Shown here: positions 59,877 through 64,000 of the stretch, piece after piece
How positions within the stretch are numbered: the first letter of the stretch is position 1
How the letters are laid out: each line of letters starts with the position of its first letter
Assembly: GCF_002860205.1 (NCBI RefSeq)
Contig: NZ_PGVB01000005.1
Span: 124,001-188,000, forward strand
Reading direction: 5' to 3'
Source: Bacillus sp. T33-2
Lineage (GTDB): Bacteria > Bacillota > Bacilli > Bacillales > Cytobacillaceae
DNA length: 64,000 nt
Notes under the pieces: generated by a model
Seen by the model: only the letters and a program-made list of their open reading frames with translations
Told to the model about the DNA's origin: nothing
Database searches by the model: none
Program-made: the position numbers and the translations under genes

Positions 59877-60719
59877 TCATTCAAAATAATACATGAAACC
59901 GATCGCGCCTTCACCTGTATGGGTGCTGATGATCGGGGTGGTATCTTCAATATCTATTTTGCAGTGCTCGGCAGTTTCCAAAATCGATTCTTTCAGTTTG
60001 GCAGCAAGCTCATACCCTTTGGCATGAACGAGGCCAATACCTTTAACCGTTTTGCCCTTGACGTCCTCAGTGAACTGTTTTGACAAATACTTGACAACCT
60101 GGGAGTGGCTTCTTGCTTTAGAGACAGGAGTATACTCCCCGCCTTCTAGGGACGCAATCGGCTTGATATTCAGAAGGGAGCCGATCAAGGCCCGTCCTTT
60201 TCCAATCCGGCCGCCTTTTACAAGGTTTTCAAGCGTATCAACAACAACAAATAAGCGAGTCTGTTCACGGATCTCATTAAGCCTCTCGACAATTTCCGCC
60301 ATGCTTTTGCCCTGGGCAGCCATTTCAGCAGCTTCTACAACCTGAAACGCCAATGCTTTGGAAATAAAGCGGGAATCTACAACCGTCACGTTAGCTTTGG
60401 TCATTGCTGCGGCGCTTTCAGCAGACCGGACTGTGCCGCTCATGCCACCAGTCATATGTATGGAGAGAACATCAAAGCCTTCATCGGCAAGCTCGTCGTA
60501 AATTTTTAAAAATTCTCCGGCTGGTGGCTGTGAGCTTTTTGGAAGCTCTTCAGAAGCTTTCATTTTCTCCATAAATTCGGCGGGAGATATTTCGACCCTG
60601 TCTAAATAAGTTTCCCCGTTCATAGATATCGATAATGGAACAACTTTGATACCGTGCTTATTGATTATTTCATCATTAAGGTCAACAGTTGAATCGGTTA
60701 CAATTTTAATTTTGCTCAA
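59877..60719 (-). CDS. DegV family fatty-acid-binding protein
   Basis: 280 residues. KIVTDSTVDLNDEIINKHGIKVVPL at the N-terminus, the ligand loop LPKSSQPPAGEFLKIYDEL, SIHMTGGMSGTVRSAE and THTGEGAIGFMYY at the end are DegV hallmarks. Relatives (FakB) present fatty acids to a kinase FakA for incorporation into phospholipid. The start is TTG 60719 (AGGGATGTGATCAT upstream). Single gene. Confidence 0.9.
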   Translation of the reverse strand: MSKIKIVTDSTVDLNDEIINKHGIKVVPLSISMNGETYLDRVEISPAEFMEKMKASEELPKSSQPPAGEFLKIYDELADEGFDVLSIHMTGGMSGTVRSAESAAAMTKANVTVVDSRFISKALAFQVVEAAEMAAQGKSMAEIVERLNEIREQTRLFVVVDTLENLVKGGRIGKGRALIGSLLNIKPIASLEGGEYTPVSKARSHSQVVKYLSKQFTEDVKGKTVKGIGLVHAKGYELAAKLKESILETAEHCKIDIEDTTPIISTHTGEGAIGFMYYFE

Positions 60720-60868
60720 ATGATCACATCCCTATAAAACACTCATGTTTGTAATTATAACATTTTACTCTGCTTATTTTAAATGGAAACTACAGAAAAC
60801 GCTGATAAATTTGCCGATTAACGCGAAAAACGCAGAAAAGCGCCGCGAAATGCGGCCCTCTGGAAAAA

Positions 60869-61120
60869 TCATGCATTATTTTTCAACTCATTTGATTTAA
60901 ACACCCGCTCGTAATCAGGCCATTTCAGTACTCGTTTTAAATAATCCTTAAATGAGTAAAGCTTGCTCGTATGGGTTTCATTGTAAATCAATGTAATAAA
61001 AGTTTGCAAACGGACTTGGATCATAAAATAATAAGGGCTCGCTTCCTCCAATACAGGAATATCCATGATTTTAACCTTCTGTCCAACAACGTTTTTGAAC
61101 TCCAGGCTTTTGAATAACAA
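60869..61120 (-). CDS. ypmP: DUF2535 protein (YpmP)
   Basis: 83 residues. LLFKSLEFKNVVGQKVKIMDIPVLEEASPYYFMIQVRLQTF fits the short YpmP/DUF2535 proteins, and the location near scoA agrees with B. subtilis. I choose TTG 61120 (AGAGGATTGAT upstream). GTG 61141 is an alternative but has no binding site and lies only about five bases from the start predicted by TATAAT at 61153-61158. Confidence 0.75.
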   Translation of the reverse strand: MLFKSLEFKNVVGQKVKIMDIPVLEEASPYYFMIQVRLQTFITLIYNETHTSKLYSFKDYLKRVLKWPDYERVFKSNELKNNA

Positions 61121-61454
61121 AATATCAATCCTCTTTTTCACCCGTTTATTATATTATAAACCAGAGCTTGTTCGAAATGTGTCTGTTTGCGCCTGACAAG
61201 AAAAAATTTTTGTGAATTTTTAAAAAAGAATGTTGTTCGTATGGATTACTTGCTTTTTGGCAAGCCAGTGAGGGCGAAAACAGTGACGCAGTGGGATTTG
61301 GCGCCCAAAACACCACTGCATATGAAATGCCCGAACAAGGACTTCCCTCCCAAAAGCTATCGCTTTCAGTCGTACGATGCTAATGCTGCCGATGCAATCC
61401 TTGTCCTGTCCGTCATAATTTAGACGTAAACACAATTTACAAATTGTAAAAGTA

Positions 61455-61485
61455 CAAAAACCCCCAGATCTAATCTGAAGGTTGT
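61455..61485 (-). terminator. terminator of tatC
   Basis: The stem AACCTTCAGAT/ATCTGGGGGTT with TTTTTG on the minus strand. Confidence 0.8.
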
Positions 61486-61490
61486 TAATG

Positions 61491-62252
61491 TCATGCAGTT
61501 TCTCCATTGTCATCGTTTGCGAATTGCTCTTCCCATTCACGTTCTTTTTTGAGCTTGCGCCTGTAAACAATCTTTGAAAGATTTATGCTTATTTCATAAA
61601 GGAACAATAAAGGGATTGTCACCAGAATGTCGGACATGAAATCCGGCGGTGAAATCACCACGGAAATGACGATAAGGACAAAGTACGCGTATTTTCGGAT
61701 TTTCACGAGCACATACGGATTGATCACACCGAGTGAAGTGAGGAACATGACCACAACCGGCAGCTCGAAAAGTACTCCAAAAGGAATCGTCATGTGCATG
61801 AGGAACCGGAAATATTTTTCCGCTGTAAAATTCGTCGCCAGCATTTCCCCGCCGAGTTCCACCAGGAAGTTCAGCACGGTCGGAAATATGACAAAATAAC
61901 CAAAACATAAGCCGACAATAAATAAGATAAATAAAGCCGGAATATATGATAAAGAGATCTTTCTTTCAAACGGTTTTAACGCAGGCTTTACAAACAGCCA
62001 AACCTGGGTGGCCAGCACCGGTATCGTTCCGGCAATCGCAATGACTGTAGCCAGCATGAAATAAATCCAGATGATATCGCTTGGACCAAGAACAATCAGT
62101 TTTACATCCAGGTCACGCACGAAAAATTTATAAATGTCCTCCACATAGACAAATCCGACGATGAAAAACACTAAAAAAGCCAATGCCGAAATAATCAGCC
62201 TTTTCCTTAATTCATCTAAGTGGTCCACCAGGTTTAAGTCTTTATCCTCCAT
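61491..62252 (-). CDS. tatC: Sec-independent translocase subunit TatC
   Basis: 253 residues, six membrane helices. The N-terminal LVDHLDELRKRLI (twin-arginine contact) and the loop FVKPALKPFERK are conserved family features. Binds Tat signal peptides and forms the translocase with TatA. Downstream of tatA by 170 bases. ATG 62252 with GGGGAGATGT upstream. The DmsA precursor at the other end of this window is a candidate substrate. Confidence 0.95.
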   Translation of the reverse strand: MEDKDLNLVDHLDELRKRLIISALAFLVFFIVGFVYVEDIYKFFVRDLDVKLIVLGPSDIIWIYFMLATVIAIAGTIPVLATQVWLFVKPALKPFERKISLSYIPALFILFIVGLCFGYFVIFPTVLNFLVELGGEMLATNFTAEKYFRFLMHMTIPFGVLFELPVVVMFLTSLGVINPYVLVKIRKYAYFVLIVISVVISPPDFMSDILVTIPLLFLYEISINLSKIVYRRKLKKEREWEEQFANDDNGETA

Positions 62253-62422
62253 ACATCTCCCCTGCCAATTCCCTTTTGTTGCATTAAAAACATTACACGA
62301 ACCCCCGGCCTGCTATCCGCCCAGATCCCAAATTAAAAGATGGCCTGATCCGCAGCAGGAGTTCAATTGTTTTTGCGCATTCTAATTGAAGAAAAAAGGT
62401 GCAAGACCTTTTATCTCACACC

Positions 62423-62626
62423 TTATTTAATCGCTTTAGTTGCTTCTTTTTTATCTTCTTCGAATTCTTCCATTACATCGCTTGTCAGCTCGCGGGTTGA
62501 TTTTTTGAATTCACGAAGCGTCTGCCCGAATGCACGGCCAATTTCTGGCAGCTTTTTAGGGCCGAAAATAATTAATGCAAGGACAAGGATTAAAATTAAT
62601 CCAGGAACTCCGATGTTTGATAACAC
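62423..62626 (-). CDS. tatA: Sec-independent translocase subunit TatA
   Basis: 67 residues: N-terminal membrane helix ([18 protein letters not shown]), the [14 protein letters not shown] hinge and amphipathic helix, then a charged tail. Oligomerises into the translocation pore. The start is GTG 62626 (AAGGGGATG upstream). A minimal TatAC system as usual in Firmicutes (no TatB). Confidence 0.94.
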   Translation of the reverse strand: MLSNIGVPGLILILVLALIIFGPKKLPEIGRAFGQTLREFKKSTRELTSDVMEEFEEDKKEATKAIK

Positions 62627-62793
62627 TGATCAACATCCCCTTTATTTTTTAACTTAATGAATCTACTACGATTATAGTATTTTTATTTGCAGTTTGAAAA
62701 GCAATGCGGGAAAAATTCATAAGAAATTCACAATCCGGCCGATTATTTCTACTTTGTGACATTTCTCATTTAATTTTAAAGAATCTTAAATTA

Positions 62794-64000
62794 TTATACC
62801 AGCAAATTAAACAGCTGGTTATCCTTATTAAGTTCCAAAAATGAAAAACCTTTTTTTTCCATTCTCCCAATGAGACGAGAATAATCATTTTTGTCTTTTA
62901 ATTCGATGCCGACAAGGGCAGGCCCGCTGTCCTTGTTGTTTTTCTTCGTATATTCGAACCTCGTGATATCATCGTACGGTCCAAGTACGTCATCCAAAAA
63001 CTCTCTCAAAGCCCCGGCACGCTGTGGAAAATTGACGATAAAATAATGGAGCAGCCCTTCATACAGAAGGGAGCGTTCTTTAATCTCCTGCATCCGGCTG
63101 ATGTCGTTATTTCCTCCGCTGACGATGCACACAACTGTCTTTCCTTTAATCTCGTCCTTCATGAACTCCAGGGCTGCTATCGGAAGCGCTCCGGCAGGTT
63201 CGGCAACAATAGCGTGTTCATTATATAATTCGAGTATGGATGTGCATACTTTTCCCTCGGGAACTACTACAATATCATCCAGCAATTCCCGGCAGATTTC
63301 GAAGGTTTTTTCGCCAACGCATTTGACTGCAGCCCCGTCAATGAAAGTGTCAATCGATTGCAGGGGTGTGACCCTGTTTTGAATGAAGGAAGCTTTCATG
63401 GAGGCTGCCCCTGCTGGCTCGACCCCTATCAGCCTTGTCGCTGGAGAAACGCTTGTTATATATGTGGCGACCCCGGCCATCAGCCCTCCTCCGCCAATGC
63501 TTCCCAGTATATAATCCACCGGTGCTTCACTGTCATTAATGATTTCGACAGCAACTGTGCCCTGCCCTGAAATGACTGTTTCGTCATCAAATGGATGAAT
63601 GAAGACGCTGCCTTCTTGTTTCGCACACTCGATCGCCTCTTGGTAGGAATCGTCAAAAGAGTCGCCTACAAGAATGATATCGACAAATTCCCGGCCAAAC
63701 ATTTCAACCTGGCTCACTTTTTGCCTTGGTGTTGTTGCAGGCATAAAAATTTTCCCTTTGATGCAAAGCTGCCTGCAGGCAAAAGCCACCCCCTGGGCGT
63801 GGTTCCCGGCGCTGGCACAAACGACGCCATTGCCAAGAGACGCTTCGCGCAGCTTCATGGAATAATAGGCACCTCTCAGCTTAAAGGAACGGACATGCTG
63901 CAAATCCTCGCGTTTTAAGTAAACATTACACCCATATTTTTCCGACAGCCGTTCGTTTTTTTGAAGAGGTGTATGGGCCACGATTTCTTTCAGGTGCCTG
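62794..64000 (-). CDS. ilvA: threonine dehydratase (5' end outside window)
   Basis: Deaminates threonine to 2-oxobutyrate, the first step of isoleucine synthesis. About 402 codons are visible; the frame is open to the window edge and still reads HLKEIVAHTPLQ, so the true start lies a little beyond. PLP lysine in SFKLRGAY, phosphate loop SIGGGGLMAG, and one ACT-like regulatory domain of about 85 residues at the end, as in B. subtilis IlvA. No other ilv genes are in the window. Confidence 0.93.
   Translation of the reverse strand, partial: RHLKEIVAHTPLQKNERLSEKYGCNVYLKREDLQHVRSFKLRGAYYSMKLREASLGNGVVCASAGNHAQGVAFACRQLCIKGKIFMPATTPRQKVSQVEMFGREFVDIILVGDSFDDSYQEAIECAKQEGSVFIHPFDDETVISGQGTVAVEIINDSEAPVDYILGSIGGGGLMAGVATYITSVSPATRLIGVEPAGAASMKASFIQNRVTPLQSIDTFIDGAAVKCVGEKTFEICRELLDDIVVVPEGKVCTSILELYNEHAIVAEPAGALPIAALEFMKDEIKGKTVVCIVSGGNNDISRMQEIKERSLLYEGLLHYFIVNFPQRAGALREFLDDVLGPYDDITRFEYTKKNNKDSGPALVGIELKDKNDYSRLIGRMEKKGFSFLELNKDNQLFNLLV

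Overview
The window is chromosomal DNA of a spore-forming Bacillaceae bacterium. Evidence for this includes strong GGAGG-type ribosome binding sites, frequent TTG and GTG starts, hairpin-plus-T-run terminators, and gene orders shared with Bacillus subtilis. Examples are ctpA / yodJ / deoD / yozD / yodN / yozE / yokU / kamA / yodP-T, and msrA / msrB / PTS-IIA near ypmP / scoA / ypmR / ypmS. Sporulation-linked genes (spo0M, YjcZ-type, GerT-like Hsp20, YkwD-like CAP protein) agree. I cannot name the species.

Layout: 1-2.3 kb holds the start of an anaerobic DMSO-reductase-type operon (TorD-like chaperone, then Tat-exported DmsA, cut by the window edge) with Fnr-type palindromes upstream. 2.8-12.7 kb is housekeeping: Nudix and metallophosphoesterase genes, a sulfite-oxidase-family enzyme, PAP2 phosphatase, the divergent NHEJ pair ku/ligD, and dapF. 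12.9-17.5 kb holds a patatin-like phospholipase, a yxlEFG-type ABC operon without sigY, a DUF4870 protein and an amidohydrolase. At 17.6-18.4 kb a GNAT gene carries an odd leader containing a tRNA-like fold that competes with a long hairpin. 18.4-28.9 kb holds small Bacillus proteins, a MATE pump, an SDR with a substituted active site, Hsp20, a CAP protein and CtpA. 28.9-29.3 kb is an array of seven exact 52-bp tandem repeats. 29.5-34.6 kb is the yodJ-deoD-spo0M-yozD-yodN-yozE-yokU region.

34.3-45.4 kb is the most interesting part: a lysine/beta-lysine island. It encodes lysine 2,3-aminomutase (KamA), a sigma-54 activator, beta-lysine acetyltransferase (YodP), an aldehyde dehydrogenase, a GABA aminotransferase, a deacetylase (YodQ), a two-subunit CoA-transferase (YodR/YodS) and a second aminotransferase (YodT). 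Together these could convert lysine through beta-lysine, N-acetyl-beta-lysine, a 3-oxo acid, 4-acetamidobutyrate and GABA to succinate. A near-perfect -24/-12 promoter lies in front of kamA, directly downstream of the activator gene. This suggests nutrient-responsive sigma-L control instead of, or in addition to, the sigma-E control known in B. subtilis.

45.5-64 kb holds an LD-carboxypeptidase, an FAD dehydrogenase, a YjcZ protein, SGNH hydrolases, a DUF502 protein, PTS-IIA/MsrB/MsrA, an RsgA-type GTPase, a DUF4397 protein, an RsmF-type rRNA methyltransferase, YpmS/YpmR/ScoA, an orphan histidine kinase, DegV, YpmP, the TatA/TatC translocase and the start-truncated ilvA. The Tat translocase can serve the Tat-dependent DmsA found at the other end of the window.
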